From assembly GCA_002794785.1 (NCBI GenBank), contig NBBA01000014.1:1116001-1180000 (forward strand): DNA of 64,000 nucleotides. The letters run 5' to 3'. Position numbers and translations under genes: made by a program. Within the stretch, counting starts at the first letter, position 1. Each line of letters starts with the position of its first letter. This stretch comes from Coniferiporia sulphurascens (Eukaryota; Basidiomycota; Agaricomycetes; Hymenochaetales; Hymenochaetaceae). Below the pieces are notes generated by a model that was not told where the DNA came from, ran no database searches, and saw only the letters and a program-made list of their open reading frames with translations. This document shows positions 23,852 to 40,332 of the stretch, one piece after another.

Positions 23852-26800
23852 ATGAATATCAGCTCACCTCCATCTTCGAATGGTACAGTTTCTTCTTCCG
23901 CCCTTTACAACTGTTGGGACACTACTCATTCCCGTCCTTTTGTAGCGTCCGACCACGCAGGCTCTAGACCATCAAACTTACATTCGTCAGACTCGATGAC
24001 TGAGGTACAGCAGCCACTCTCAGAACTCAAGGATGGTACTAGGAAAGGCAGGGCTTGCGATCCGAAGAAGACTATTTGTAAGATACTGCACTTGAACCTG
24101 AAGAAGGACAGGCCTCTCGGAGAAGCGCCTGGCTTTCGACAGGGTTTGAAAGCTATTGTACTGGGAAGCTGTTCGTGTGTCTCGCTCCTCTCAGATTGCC
24201 CATTGAACCATCACGTACTGAACAGTGCTGAACTTGCAGGGTTGAATGTTCTTCTCGTTTGCATTCCGATCTCGGTATGTCGCTTGCAACGGACTTATCG
24301 ACCAAGGAGGCCTGATCTGTTGGTTACCAGTGGGCATTACATTGGGGCCTTAAAGACAACGATGTTCTCATCTTTGTTTGTGAGTGTAGCGCAACTTTTA
24401 TTAAGCCACACTATTGAGTTTGCTATGTACAGTCTCCTTTCTTGCAATTATTCCACTCGCAAAGGTGCGTTTAATTTTGAGATTTTTGGACCAATAGCTG
24501 CTCACTTATGTACCAAAGCTCCTGGCTCTTGCAACGGATGAGCTGTCGATGCGGGTTGGCCAAACGCTGGCTGGACTTCTCAACGCGACTTTGGTGCGCG
24601 TTTCATTTCCCTATAGAGTACTTTCAGTTGTCTGACACGTTTCCTCTTGCTATTCAGGGCAATGCGTAAGTAGTAGTCTGTTCACCACTAAATATCTGCG
24701 CCCGTGTAACTGACCCCGTTTTCGCCGATGCTTCCCATACTCCTCCGCCGGTTTTAGAGTCGAACTTATAGTTGCTGTGAGTAAACTATTTTTACACACG
24801 CCCCCCAAATTGCCCAATCTTCCCGAAAGTGGAGTTGAGCCTTAATTCAGAACTGTGATTGACTTCTTGGTTTGGGCGCCTAATACAGATTATCGCAATC
24901 CTCAAATGCGAGCTTCAAGTCGTGCAATCGTCACGTAAGTACTTTTTTTGAACTTTGAATTCCATCCAAATTACCCCAGTGGCAAAAATTCCGCACTTTT
25001 TCGCGAACGAACGTGCTTGATCATCTTGGCATTCGGAAGTTGCTAACAACTCTTCCTTTAATTCAGTTATCGGTTCGATCTTAAGTAACCTGCGTACGCT
25101 TTTTTCGTAGCTCTTCCATTCAGAGCGGAACCCTAATTCGTCTTCTCGTCCTGTCCATTCAACTTGCCATATTAGTGCTCGTACTGGGAATGTGTTTCTT
25201 CGCTGGTGGTACCCGCTTCTCGGAGCAAGGGTTCGGTGCCAGTACGTACTGGATCAGATTGGCGCGCGCTTGCTCACTGATCTTATTTGACGCCCGTGTC
25301 GATCTCCTTATTACTTGTCTGCGCGTCTAATGGCACTACCCTACCAGGCGCTAGTCAGATCAACTCTTCATTATTGACGCTCAGTGTAATCGCGTTACTT
25401 TTGCCTGGTACGTATTACTCCTTATCTCATCAATGTTCCCAGTTCAAATGACCACATTCCGAGTTACTGACAAATATTTTTGCTGCTCTTCCATTCGTAC
25501 TTCAAACTGGCCTATTGTGTCGTCCTTCTCGGACGTAAAGCTGCATTCCATCTGGCTGTGCAACCCATTGATGGTGACGACCCATTAACGGATGGACAAG
25601 AAAGCGAAGACATCAAGAAGCTTAGTCATGGCGTCGCGATAATTCTTCTTTTCAGTGCGTATTATGCGTGACGAACACGAGGTCGGGGGACTAATTTCCT
25701 GCGTTCTTTTAGTCTACGCTTCGTACTTGGTATTTCAACTGTGGTCCCACGCGAACCTGTATGAGGATGGTCACGAGAATAATTTCGTTTCGACGCGCTA
25801 TCCGGGAGAGGGGCAACATCTGCGAAGATCAGCAGGTTGAATGGTAGGATTAAGAGCAGGCTTCACCGTCGGACGGGAAACGATGGGAAGGGCGTTGATT
25901 CCAGTACGGCAGCCCTGGACGGTACCCCTGTCAATGAGGATGCTATGAACGGGGGCACGTACGCGGACCAGGATAATGCACGTGCACCGGTAGACGGAGA
26001 CAGGGCGGAAATTGCGGTGTCGGATGAGGACGAGAAGGAGAAGCCAACTATGAGTCTACCTATGTGTATAGGATTACTGGTTTCAGTCACTGTGGTGCGT
26101 TTACACTTTTCTTCTACGGGAACAGGCTCTGTCTGTTGGTTCTCAAGGAATATTCAAATCTGACCCATGGATCTTGTAGCTTGTAGCTGTCACAGCAGAG
26201 TTCCTCGTGGACAGCATTAATGGTGTGACGGCAAGCGGCGTACTAAAGAAGGAGTGGGTCGGGCTTATCCTCCTCCCTATCGTCGGTAATGCGGCGGAGC
26301 ATGTCACTGCCGTGACCGTCTCTGTAAAAGACAAGCTTTCACTTAGTATTGGTGTTGCAGTCGGGTCAAGTATTGTAAGTGCTGAACTGCTGATTCACGT
26401 GGCATCACCTTCCACTAACACCATTTACAGCAAATTGCACTCTTTGTCATTCCGTGAGTTCTATTATTGTCACCTCAAACTTGAATTGTGGCTAATTCTC
26501 TGCGTGGATTAGTCTCATGGTTATTATCGCCTGGGGTTTGGGCAAACCATTATTGCTACTTTTCGACCCATTCGAGTCTGTCGTAAGTATTCGCTTAATT
26601 AAGCTGTGCACTCGAACGGCACCACTGATCATATGCTACTCAGACGCTGTTCCTTGCGGTACTTACCGTAAATTACGTCGTCGCAGACGGGAAGGTGCGC
26701 TATCTCTTCCTTTCCATCTCCGCAATGTCCGCAAAAAAGAACTCGTGGTCCGACGTACCCTTTCTGTTTACAGTCAAATTGGTTAGAGGGTATGATCTTG

Positions 26801-27024
26801 ATGTGTAAGTGGCCATCAAAACTTTCCGAAGGAGTGAGGCCCATTGACTGGCTTTTGTGTTGTTTATAGGTCTGTACCTTATTATCGCCGTGTCCTTCTG
26901 GTTCTATCCGGGAAGGTGCGCGATGCTTTTGATACTTTGGAGGGAGACACTAGTGATGCTAATACTTCCGTTCCTGTTGCTTTTGCATAGTGATATTGGC
27001 GAGGTTCTGGCACAGTGCTCTTAG
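23852..27024 (+). CDS. Vacuolar Ca2+/H+ exchanger (VCX1/CAX type)
   Basis: Multi-exon CaCA-superfamily antiporter. Exons read: Ser-rich N terminus; GSW [76 protein letters not shown] (first alpha repeat, GNAVE); IGSILSNLLLVLGMCFFAGGTRFSEQGFGA; INSSLLTLSVIALLLPAAFHLA; LSHGVAIILLF; SYLVFQLWSHANLYED; an acidic loop with many Asp/Glu; VAVTAEFLVDSINGV; GLILLPIVGNAAEHVTAVTVS (second alpha repeat, GNAAEH); LSIGVAVGSSIQIALFVIPL; MILMC LYLIIAVSFWFYPG. Such proteins load calcium into the vacuole using the proton gradient. The start at 23852 is tentative, and the end is uncertain: reading through gives a stop at 27024; a further intron after FYPG would move it slightly downstream. Confidence 0.85.
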
Positions 27025-30000
27025 GACGCATGCTTCAAAAAACTTTTTATGTATCTATACTCCTCCAGGTCACCGTGCCCTCTTCTTTTCGGTTTTCACA
27101 TGAATATGTGCGGTTCTTTCTTCATTTCGACAGGCGCCACGGCCTCCACTGTTGTGCCCGCCTTTCATCCATCAGTTCCGTTAGCCCCACCGTTGGCTTT
27201 TGGTCAAGCACGAGCCCCCTATACAACCCCTCCTCTTCCTTTTCATTCCCTTTAGTTCCTACTCCCGCTCCGATTGCTTAAATGCTCAAGAGAAATCCAA
27301 AGAAGGCATTTCGCACCCCCCTTACGTTCCTCTCATATACCATATTCGTATGTTTTCTATTCTATACCCACCGGTTTAAAACCTGGCTTGGCGCGCACAT
27401 ACATTACTGTCACAGGAGGAAGATTCTGCCATTGCGACTGTCACGCTATCGTTCCCCCTTTATCGCTGGTGCTCATTCTCTTCACCCTTTCCCGCTCAAG
27501 TATGTCTCGTGTATCTTTATCAATGTAAGTTCCGTGCCGGTTTATAATCACCGTCTCTGACTGTGTTGACATGCTCTTTCGCTGCCAGTTCAGTGCGATA
27601 CCGAATTCTTTTTATCTTGGTTCACGATTCATGAATTCCTCCCACTCGTTCCCTCTTCCTCAGGGTTCCGCATGGTATTTGTGTATACCGGTGGTAACTG
27701 TTATCGGGAGCATGTGTGGAGCGCCCCTCCCCCGCTTTAGCGAACATTCCAAGATTATTTTAATGAGATTATTTAGTAAATAGAACTTCATTCTCATGCA
27801 TGAAATGGGCGGAATGAGTGGGGCTCAATGTATGGGGAGGAGCTGAGGAGCGAATGTGCCTGTACTCTGCGATGGAGTACCTGCTAAGTGTGGTGCGCCA
27901 AGCCACAAAAGGATCGAACGGTGCGTTACCTGATTATCTGGGCATCTGAGATAAGTGTGAAAAAAAAGGCCTGGATTACTCGAAGGTATGTATGCTAACG
28001 GGTGCCTACCGAGTCCCGACTCCGAGTCGGATCACTGTGACATAGGTTCATACATACTGCCCGCAAAAAAAAAACTCGTTCGCAAATTCAAGCGTACGTA
28101 CTTGTATAGTGGGTCCGATGGGTACTGGGATATTATCAACAATAGGAACTGGCATGTACAATCACTGGCAGTTCATTTCAATCAACTAGCTCACCTACTA
28201 TTTTCCCTACTAGGTGCACGCACGTAGCATTAATATTGTCTATTACGCATATACATGAATGCTGGCGTCAGAAAAAGGCACGCATCACATTAACTTCATG
28301 CTTAAGCACACTCTTGTACTTTTTCAATTTGCGGTAAATCAGACCTGGACTTCTGGAGCAGTCGGGAGCGTCATTACAGTCGTACACAGGATGTGCCAAA
28401 TCCAGAATATGAACCAAGTACATTAACGGGTTCATTAAGACCCGTTAAAAAAGAACTGTGGACCGTCCCGTGGAGCCGTAGACCACGCCGAGGGGTACAT
28501 GTACGTGCCGCAATCTTAGGGGTGGGGGAGCTGCGCGTAATTGTGGTCCTTAATTCGTAATAGGGAGCCGTTCCGATTTCCGAAATTACAGGGCTTGGCA
28601 CATGAATGATGATCATGAGGATATGAGAGGAGTCGATGACTCACTCCTATCAGTCGTCATTGGCGTTATTTTTACTTGTTGTTCGAACTCGGACGTAGGC
28701 CATAGTGAGACGAGTAGTGATACCCTTGAAACGATGGATAGTGATTCTAAGTCAGTGTAGAACACTTCACATCATAGTGTTCCTATCATAGTCAAGTGCG
28801 ATGCTCATTCATACCTATCACGAGCAATTGAGATCTACTTGATCATCTAGAATATACCGAAGCGAAGGTTAATTGAAAACAACCAGTATAGACTCACTTC
28901 TATCTTTTTTGATGGTGGTGTTGAAGGTCCGGTAGAAAACACAACGAGACAATGCATCGTTGGGAGGTCCTTCCAGTAGGCTGTGCTTCACTTCATCCTC
29001 GAGTAGAGACCGTTGACGATAAAATATAGGAGAACAGAAACAAACAAAGAAACGGAGTTGGGACCATTGTGATAGAACTAGGCGTTGCCCTCATTCGGTT
29101 GATATGGTACTGCGCATTGTTAGATTATCAGATGTGCGGACTACCGGTGCCGCTTTGACCCTGAAGAATACTAATTGTTTGATCGATGAGCATTGTATAT
29201 GCATAGCTCAAAAGGGGGCCGGCTTCACCGCGCTCAAAGTGGGCGCTGAGCGCCCGGGTTTCTCCCATCATCAAGACTGCATAAGGTTGTAAACATCGTC
29301 GGCCCTGGTCTTCAAAAACTCTGGGAAATCTGAATGTCAGCGATGGCTTGGCAACTGCGAGGGAAGCAAAGCGGCGGGATGACGTACACACATGCGCCGT
29401 CATGCCGAATTCTGATTATCTCTTTTCAGTGCTTTGCGCGATTCATCACTGAACAGCTCAAGAGTCACGAGGCTGATGCTACACAGAATGTTATTGCCAT
29501 CTCCGTACAAGTCGTCTTGTAGTCCGTGTCGGCGAAAGCCCGTCTAATCTGAAGTCAAATAGATAAGGTTTGCATTTATAATGATAACGGCGAGCGTTGT
29601 GAGCTTTAAGACTACGCGTTTGAAAAAAATTATTGGCAGCCCGGAAGGAACGACTTCAGTAGTCAACCGAGCTTTTGAGGGAGCGCTGGAGCGATTTAAT
29701 CTGGAGTCAAGTAGTAGGATGCAGCTTACTTCCTCTAGGTCATCATAGATAGCGCCCGCAGATGTAGGTTAGTAGCCTAAGAGCAACACCCGGGCGTACG
29801 CATTGAGATGCGTCAAAGTCACGAAGCCGTATACAATCGCCATATGAACACGCTGAGCAGCCGCGCGGTCTTTCAAGCACAATTTTGCTCCTGTTCACTA
29901 TTCTGGTCCGGGAGTCGGCTTCTCCTGGTGAATTCGCCAGCGGAATTGAGTATCGTCGGATTGCCGCGGAGGTGACTCCAACAAAACACATGTCAAGAAT

Positions 30001-30883
30001 AGGCTTAGTATCAATTGAGAAGGACAGTCCGGGCATTGCAGGCAGCGCGCTGCGCCACTATCAAAACTTGGCGCGAGTTGACAGCCATGATGTTGGTGGG
30101 GCCACTAATTCCCTATTCTGTTGTCGGTACGACCTTGCCCTTGCGCCAGCTGGTTAGGGGTTCCATTACAAGCATAAGATCGTACCAATTATCTCCATAC
30201 GTGTTTGCACCGGTGGATCTGCTGTAAGAGTAAACCTCCCGGACGAACCGTCATGGGGGTCACACTGTATGGTGCAAACCCCCTAAACGTCTTGGATGGG
30301 AAGTGTAGCCGGTAGTAGCAGGTGACACGTCGTCAATTCCGAGATCCAAGAACCATCGCATCCAAGTACTCATGTCATGAGGAGACACTTTGGCACGGTT
30401 TCACTGCAATTGTAACAACGACGGAATGGACGCGGCGTCCTAGACCGCAGATACCAATTCCCAAATCATGCGTTGCGTGCCATGGAAGAGCTTCCGGCTA
30501 TACATTACAGATCTAGAAGAAAAGAGAGTGAGGTATCTAACAAAAGAATTTCTTTTGTATCTTCCGCGGAGGGTCATAGTGTAAGTTTAAGGAGGCAGGC
30601 CTTCGGTCTCGTCCAGTTCCTGACTTGGAGCCGCTGGGCCTGGGAAGTCTCGACAAAGGAGAATAAGACAGAAACTGGGAAAGGGGTATAAGCAGCTCAG
30701 ATGGTCCGTGTAGGCACAATGGCGCGATAGTAAATTGCAAGATGTTGAAGAGAGAGAGAGCTTGAGATCGTACGGAATTGCAAAGTCGGACGGGGAGAAT
30801 TTGCACACTACTGCGCACGTGACGTAACGACTTCCAACATATATTGAATCTAGGTTGCGGCTTCACCAGAAAGCAGAAACACC
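27025..30883. other. 3.9-kb gene-poor interval
   Basis: No gene was recognised. Frames are short and there are no plausible intron-linked homologous exons. Poly-A runs occur at about 27960 and 28067. One perfect hairpin is listed separately. Confidence 0.4.
28423..28448. repeat. 9-bp perfect inverted repeat
   Basis: TTAACGGGT - 8 nt - ACCCGTTAA followed by an A run. It is isolated in a gene-poor region and its function is unknown. Confidence 0.5.
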
Positions 30884-32347
30884 ATGACGAAGCACAGCAA
30901 GAACAACACCGCTTCCTCGATCTTTTCATACCATGAGTATAAGAGGCTTAACTATGGTACACGGAGGGTAGGTCCACCAAGCCCATACAGCCCTTGTTCT
31001 CTGACCTGACGTCTCGGATTTTCTCTTATTGTAGCAACGCCTCGGCCATGAATCCATGCGCCAGTACGATGCATGCACGTTATGTTTACAAAAAGCACGC
31101 GACCCTGTCTTGTGCAATGATGGACATCTGTTTTGCAAGGAATGTATCTACACCGACTTGTGTATGTTCAGCCGCTCTTATATTACATATCGTTCCACAA
31201 TCGTTTCTTCTCATTCGGTACGCGTGCATGGCGCTTAACTGACACCTCCGATCATTTCTTCTTTAGTGAAGCAGAAGAAAGACATCGGACGACAGAAGGC
31301 GAGGCTAGACGCGCTGAAGAAGGAGGCCGAGGAGGAGCGGAAGCGTGTGCAGGCCGAGGCGCGCGAGCGCGTGTTGAAGGAGTTTGAGCGTGGACAGCTT
31401 GGTCTCGGGCTCGGCTCTTCGGTCGCCATTTCTACATCTGGTGCTGCGAAGGGGAAGGGAAAAGAGACGGAGCAGGATAGTGAAGAAACGGGGAAAGACG
31501 GTGCTGAAGAACGTGCGTTGTTTGCTATTTGCTCCTTACTCTGTTCTGGACTAAACGGTCAACGTGTTTGGCGTGCAGCAGCACGAGGGACGAAGCGAAA
31601 ACACGATGTCTCGTTCCCACCGACGGCTATCGAGCGGCTTGCTGCTGAGGCCGAGGAGGCCGCTCTGAAGCGCATCAAGCTCGAGCAGGCGGAAGCGCTG
31701 AAAGCGAAGCTGCCTGACTTTTGGCTGCCGTCGCTCACACCAACTTATACGAGCTCGGGTCCGCCGAAGGACTTGAAAGAGGTGAAGGTTGTCACGACGT
31801 GCAAGGGTGGGAAAGAGGCGCATGAGATTTCGTACGTTCCCTCCGGAAGAGTTATTCTCGTACAAGAAAACTGACCTTTCATATGACGTGTAGCCTAAAG
31901 ACGTTGATCCCCGTCGAATTTACGTATCCTAAGGATCTCCCACCCGGTGTAAAAAATGCCACAGACAGACGCGATGCGATGTGTCCGTCGTGCAAGAAGA
32001 TGCTATCCAACAATAACATTATGTATAGTACGTTGAACGTCTTTTTCCACTAGTGTCCGTCAAACGCTAAGTTTTTGCATCTCCAGTTATGTCGTCTTGT
32101 TCGCATGTCGTCTGCAAAACCTGCACCGACACACTCGTGCGGCCTTCCTCCCAGTGTGTAGTATGCGATAAAGAGGTGCCGAAGAGCAAGATAATAGAAT
32201 TAAAGCGGGAAGGTATGGATTCTCCTCAATATGTCCTTACCCTTTCGTGCGCAATTACTGATTGTCCATTGATTGTGTACAGGGACAGGCTATGCGGGAG
32301 GTGGAATGGCAGAGACGTCGAAGGTTGGCGTCGCCTTCCAAGGGTGA
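30884..32347 (+). CDS. NOSIP homologue (spliceosome-associated RING/U-box E3 ligase family)
   Basis: Seven exons: 30884-30967, 31035-31161, 31267-31512, 31579-31831, 31894-32027, 32087-32212, 32283-32347, summing to 344 aa. N terminus MTKHSKNNTASSIFSYHEYK, then a U-box-like half with CTLCLQKARDPVLCNDGHLFCKECIYTDLL. A Lys/Glu/Arg coiled segment follows (LDALKKEAEEERKRVQAE). The C-terminal RING-type region has CPSCKKMLS, CSHVVCKTCTDTLV and CVVCDKEV, ending in a Gly-rich tail with VAFQG. This layout (split U-box plus C-terminal RING) is diagnostic of nitric oxide synthase-interacting protein, which in fungi is a late spliceosome component and ubiquitin ligase rather than an NOS partner. Confidence 0.92.
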
Positions 32348-32649
32348 AGTCTGAAGTCCTCCCGCACTTACGCTTTATTCCGGATCTATGCCTTGTATTG
32401 TTAGCTCATTGGTCGTTTGCTTGTGAATATTGTCTGTCTTATTGCATAATTCAACTGCTCAAAACTATTTCATGGGCCGTATTTCTAGACATGCAAAGGA
32501 ATGATAGATGCTTCGTGAAGTATTTCGTTCTAAGAATAGACAAGTATAGTGGCCTTAATTTAAAAAAGAGAGAGGAAATAGAGACATGGAAAAAAGCAAG
32601 ACTTGCCACTTGGAATCGCCAGTGACGAGTCTCGAAGCGAAAATGCAAA

Positions 32650-32733
32650 GGCAATACCAGGGTTCGAACCTGGGTTCCGGGAAGATTTGATACAAGTCAA
32701 AATCCCGAGTGATGACCACTACACTATATTGCC
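32650..32733 (-). tRNA. tRNA-Gln (anticodon TTG) with 13-nt intron
   Basis: On the minus strand the 84-nt sequence folds as a cloverleaf. The acceptor stem GGCAATA pairs with TATTGCC, there is a D-arm with TAGTGTAGTGGTCATCACT, an anticodon stem CGGGA/TCCCG, and a T-arm CCAGG-TTCGAAC-CCTGG. The loop reads TT-TTG-A, then a 13-nt insert (CTTGTATCAAATC), then T, so the intron lies at the canonical position after base 37. CCA is not encoded. It sits 3' to the NOSIP gene in opposite orientation. Confidence 0.9.
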
Positions 32734-33628
32734 ATGTACGAGGAATTAACTACAATACTCAATACTTACTTAGCAAAGTGATTAAGCTTTAACATTCTCA
32801 ATGATGTTATCTGCGCGAAAATGAGGTTATCTGGTCTCGACTCTCGAGGCAGCTAAGCAGTGCCGGTTCTTGGATTTACGTTCCCCTGCAGATCCTCTTG
32901 CGCTATTACGGGTCTACAGGAAGCACTGGCAGGTGGGCCCCGATTAGCATCTCCGTCGAGAAAGGGTTTTGTTGAACACTGGCAGGAGTCGAAGGTGTTA
33001 TCAACACCGGCGGTTGGGAAGTAATCCCCGCTGATTTGATTGAGAAAGTCCACATGCTTATTCGGCACGAGGATATCAGAAACTGCCACTGGATGAGCTC
33101 TCCACGCTCTACGCCATATGGTAGGGGTTCGCTGCGATCAGCAATCAGTATACAGCACGTACATCCGGACCAAGTCAGTTGCGACCGCAACTCAATTCCG
33201 GATTTGGTGTCGTTGGACGGAAGTTGTAGAAGTAGCAGATTTATACCCGGTTGCGAAGCGATTGGGTTATCCGACGGTCGTTGTCGGTGTCGGCGGGGGT
33301 ACGCTAGAACTTTGCTCACTAGGAGGAGCAACGTCGCACAAACCTCGCTGATGTTAGACATCGAAGACACGCTGCACGCCATTTTTAAAATAACAACAGA
33401 ACCCTTGTGGCATTTTGTTTTCAAACTACACATCCAAAACATGAACCAAAAACAATCCCCCAAACTTGGCAGAAAAAGATCCAAAATAAACATGAAGCTG
33501 AAGCAGCACACATACAGCTACACGAACACGAGAACCAGGGAAAATGAGGGAGGGGGAGGAGAATGAAAGTACAGCTAACCCACGATCACTTTAGGTCGCT
33601 ACTGGGTCCACCGCGGACGATTGCTCGC
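32734..33628. other. Intergenic, no gene recognised
   Basis: Contains the upstream side of the tRNA and the 3' region of thaumatin-like gene 1. Frames of up to 201 codons on the minus strand (32906-33511) show no family resemblance. Confidence 0.4.
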
Positions 33629-34831
33629 TTAAGACGGGGGGCAGAAGGTGACGGTGTAGTCAACGTTCAGGCTGGACGAGCAAGTCCAGAGGGCAGTGCC
33701 GGAGCTCTCGTCGTAGGCGTACGCGTACGCGTCAGGGCAGTTGTCCTTGAAGTACGAGTAGTACTCAACGCCGGACGGCGGGCAGGTCGCGGCGGTGTCG
33801 TGCGAACCCGTGCAGCAGTTAGCAGAGTTGCCTGTATGGCGGCTACGTGAGAAGGGGCAGAAGTCGTGATGGACTGGAAATGCTTACTGGGGTCGTTGTC
33901 GAGGTCAGCAAGGCAAGCACTCTTGCAGCCGAGAACGAAGCCGGTCGAGTCGTACGGACCCGCGAGCGCGGACGGGCCTGTTACGCGATGGGCTCATGAG
34001 CGAGCAAATTATAGTAATTGGAAAGAGGTACGGACAGTTGGGCCCAAGGTCAACCGGGCAAGAGGCGGTGGCGCAACCACCGGTGTTGGTGACAGCAACC
34101 GGGAGAGCGTAACCATCGACGAGCGAGACTATAGTTGTGAAAGTTCGGAATAAGGGAGATGGTCTTTCATGCTCCGAAGACTCGGGGAAACACACCATCG
34201 TAGTAGTCAAGACCGTTGGAGCCGAGAGTGAACTCCGCAACAGTCACGGGGGGGACACCCTAAACCAAAAATGAAAGAAATAAACAACTGGAGATTTATG
34301 AGAAATCGCCGTCTCAGATGAATACTGACCGTTCCGGTGTGGGGGTCACACACGAGACCACCGTTGCAACCACCAGTCGCGCAAGAGTTCGGGCCCGGGT
34401 TGGTGCTGAAGTCGCAGTTGCGACGACCCCAGATACGTCCAGCAGTCCAGTTGTCGGGAATGGTGAAAGACACCGAAGAGTACGCGGCAGCCTCCCATCT
34501 TTTCGGGAAAAATTACGTTAATTCCATGGAAAAGACATGTTGAGAGGTTAAGGAAACTCACCCGGTGGTGTAGTCAGGGACAGCCGAACCAGCGTTCAAG
34601 TCGGTGAACATCTGTATAATTCTTAATACGAAAATTTTGAAAACCCAGTTCTCAAAAACTCACGGCAGGCCTATCATAGTGAAGTCGTCAGAAATAATTA
34701 TGCAGAAAATTAAAGTAAATGAAAGCATACCAGATCGTGAAGGGGCAGCCGTTGTAGACCGTCATCGTCCTGGCAGAAGCACCAGCAACGAGCGCAAGGA
34801 AGACAGAGGCAGCGGAGATCATCTTAGCCAT
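33629..34831 (-). CDS. Thaumatin-like protein 1 (secreted)
   Basis: Secretory signal MAKMISAASVFLALVAGASA, then RTMTVYNGCPFTIW joined through a 7-nt micro-exon (34670-34664, giving W-P-A) to MFTDLNAGSAVPDYTTG. Exons 1 and 3 are 34831-34731 and 34611-34562. Further exons give WEAAAYSSVSFTIPDNWTAGRIWGRRNCDFS, SCATGGCNGGLVCDP, GVPPVTVAEFTL, GYALPVAVTNTGGCATASCPVDLGPNCP, VLGCKSACLADLDNDP, NCCTGSHDTAATCPPSGV, YFKDNCPDAYAYAYDESSGTALWTC and a TFCPP end. This is the thaumatin/PR-5 fold with its many Cys and the REDDD-like acidic positions (GRIWGRxxCDF). Fungal members are secreted and some cleave beta-1,3-glucan; activity here is inferred. A TATAAAA lies 54 bp upstream. Confidence 0.9.
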
Positions 34832-34884
34832 TGTTGAGAAGAGAAGACACTGGGGTGAGGAATGAAGCCTCGAGAGCCAGCAGC

Positions 34885-34891
34885 TTTTATA
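34885..34891 (-). promoter_or_regulatory. TATA box of thaumatin-like gene 1
   Basis: TATAAAA on the minus strand, 54 bp before the start codon. A similar TATAAAA lies 61 bp before thaumatin-like gene 2. Confidence 0.55.
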
Positions 34892-36659
34892 CGCGGACGC
34901 TGTCTGTTGATTGTTGTGTTGTTGAGCTCTTCCTTTGGGCAGGACTGCCAGAACATAAGGCACACACATAGCCCATCAGCTGTGCAGGTCGCTAAGTGCG
35001 AGAGATGCCATGAAGTTGACACGTAGAACCTCGGGACCGACCCAGGATATTGCTAGAAGTCACAAGGCCACACGTTTCAGCGTTTTTAAAAATACGGATG
35101 ATCGGCATGGCGAGTACGAGCGGATTGTACCTGGATAATACAGACCGCATTCTGGTATGTGCCGAAGATATCGGTCACAAATTGCGGTTGCAAAGTTAAG
35201 CGAGGTGGAGCTAAACCAGAAAAGGTATGTCTCTAGCCTCGGATCAGAATTCGACGCTGTTTACATTTTGGAAAGCGTACCATATGCTACGGAATCTAGA
35301 GGTGAGTAAACCGCTGGGCGCATGGACACAGGATCAGACGGGACCTCAACGAAAGATAAATCACATGTCGAGAAATGACAATAATATTCCCAGGGGAGTT
35401 CGCAGTAATATCAGAGTCGCAAGGAAGTAAAGCGTCTATGCCCTGCTGTCGGGTGCTCTCGGGTGTGGCAAATAACGACGCTCAAATTTTTGTTTATCTT
35501 CGAGTAAGTACGACCCTCGGACGGTTGGGGAGAGCCCTTGGATCCGGTGCTGGGAGAACCATAAGATCATTGCTATTTTAGGCAGGTGAGACCAAAGTTT
35601 ACGGCGGCGGTAACGGACATCAAGAGGTAATAATATTAGAATCTCGGCAGGAAGAAAGGATGGACCGAGACTCCGGAAGGAGAACAGCAAGGCCGTTTAG
35701 GTCATTGGGAATGCCCGAGCCAGACTAAGCTCCCGTTACGCCGCGTGACAAGATCAGACACGGCTGCTGTAGCTCGAGGGCGGCGCGTGCTGCCGAGAAA
35801 TTACCGTATCCCGGCGTCAACCGTTTTCCAGCAAGGACACGCATCAGCAATTTCGCACTTGTGTGCCATGCATGTACCGGCTGAGCCCCAGAGTAAGGAT
35901 GGATTCCCCTTGGCCTAGGGGACAACCATGACGGAGAAGGCACCGCCGGCGTCGGACTTGCTCAGGCCCCTTGATAAGGCAATTCCACGTCAATTTCCGA
36001 TTTCCAATTTCCTTGCCAGCGAGTCGCTGGACTGTGTGCCTTCGTAACTTCAGTGAATTAGACGGGCAGTGGAGATCAATCTGTGAAAAAAACGCTGTTT
36101 ATCGGTACCCATGTGGTCTGACCAGAAGGAACAAAGGATAAACCAATGGGCTGTGACCTTGCGTGTGCTAACAAGGGAAGCCACCACCTCAAGTCGATGG
36201 ACGCGTATGGGGCTAATCGAACGCCGCAAGCATGAAACATAGTCAATGACCGCGGCGGACAGCTGGTAGCGCGGTGGTCCATTTTTCATCTCTTCGCCTA
36301 TCAAATACTCTGTCTCACGGGAGGTGCAAAGGTCCGGAAGTGATCGAGCTGCAGAGCTAGCGTATGCATAGGCCAGGGAGAGGTATCGCACTTAGCTGTC
36401 CTCATTTCCCGCCTACGCCTACTGGAGGAAGTTTGGTGAAGAGCTGTCCATGGTCGTCGCGTCCGTTGCTTACGAACGGTGGCGCAGCGCGGGGGATGCC
36501 GACTGCAAAAAATGAGTTTAGGGCCGGCCGAGACGTGTTTGCGGTAATGAGCGCGTACTCGACGACGAGGTCGCCATCCTCCTTCACAAACCCTGCCCTT
36601 TCGCGAGAGTCTGCCTAACTTACACTGCGAAGTCAAAATAAGGAGGCGCCTCAAGAAAC
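34892..36659. other. 1.8-kb intergenic interval
   Basis: Between the thaumatin gene's promoter and MCM6. Frames such as 36301-36756 (minus, 151 codons) overlap the MCM6 start and do not resemble a family. No repeats were seen. Confidence 0.4.
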
Positions 36660-39956
<3,297 letters not shown>

Positions 39957-40332
39957 AACACATGCTTTGTATTATCTTACTGTTTTTTGCTTGATCTATT
40001 GTGCGCTGTGATTGTTTGTATATTTGTATGAAAAAAAGTCAATTGCTATGTTTTCTACTAGCCTTCTTTGGCAGTGTGTACGCGCTACCCTTGCCACCGC
40101 ATGATGTGACCTCAGAAAAGCACCGAAAAACTTTACCACTTTAGTAATGGACGTCAAAGATCTTTGATCTCAAGATGCGTTTTTTTTGGTTCCGGGAAAA
40201 ACAGATAATTTTAGGCCTCCAGACAAATACATTCCAGACCTCCTAAAAGAACATGTGAACACAACAAGGAAAAAATGCGGATCAAAGCAAGAAAACAGCG
40301 AGGCAATACACAGAAAGCGTCGGATCGGATCG
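39957..40332. other. Convergent 3' region of MCM6 and the BAH-PHD gene
   Basis: Contains AT-rich and T-rich tracts after the MCM6 stop. No gene seen. Confidence 0.4.

Noticed and set aside
18910..30883. CRISPR arrays, rRNA genes or phage-like clusters
   Set aside because: No regularly spaced repeats and no rRNA motifs; the eukaryotic intron-rich context makes CRISPR or prophage implausible.
32906..33511. 201-codon minus-strand frame near the tRNA
   Set aside because: No family resemblance or intron pattern.
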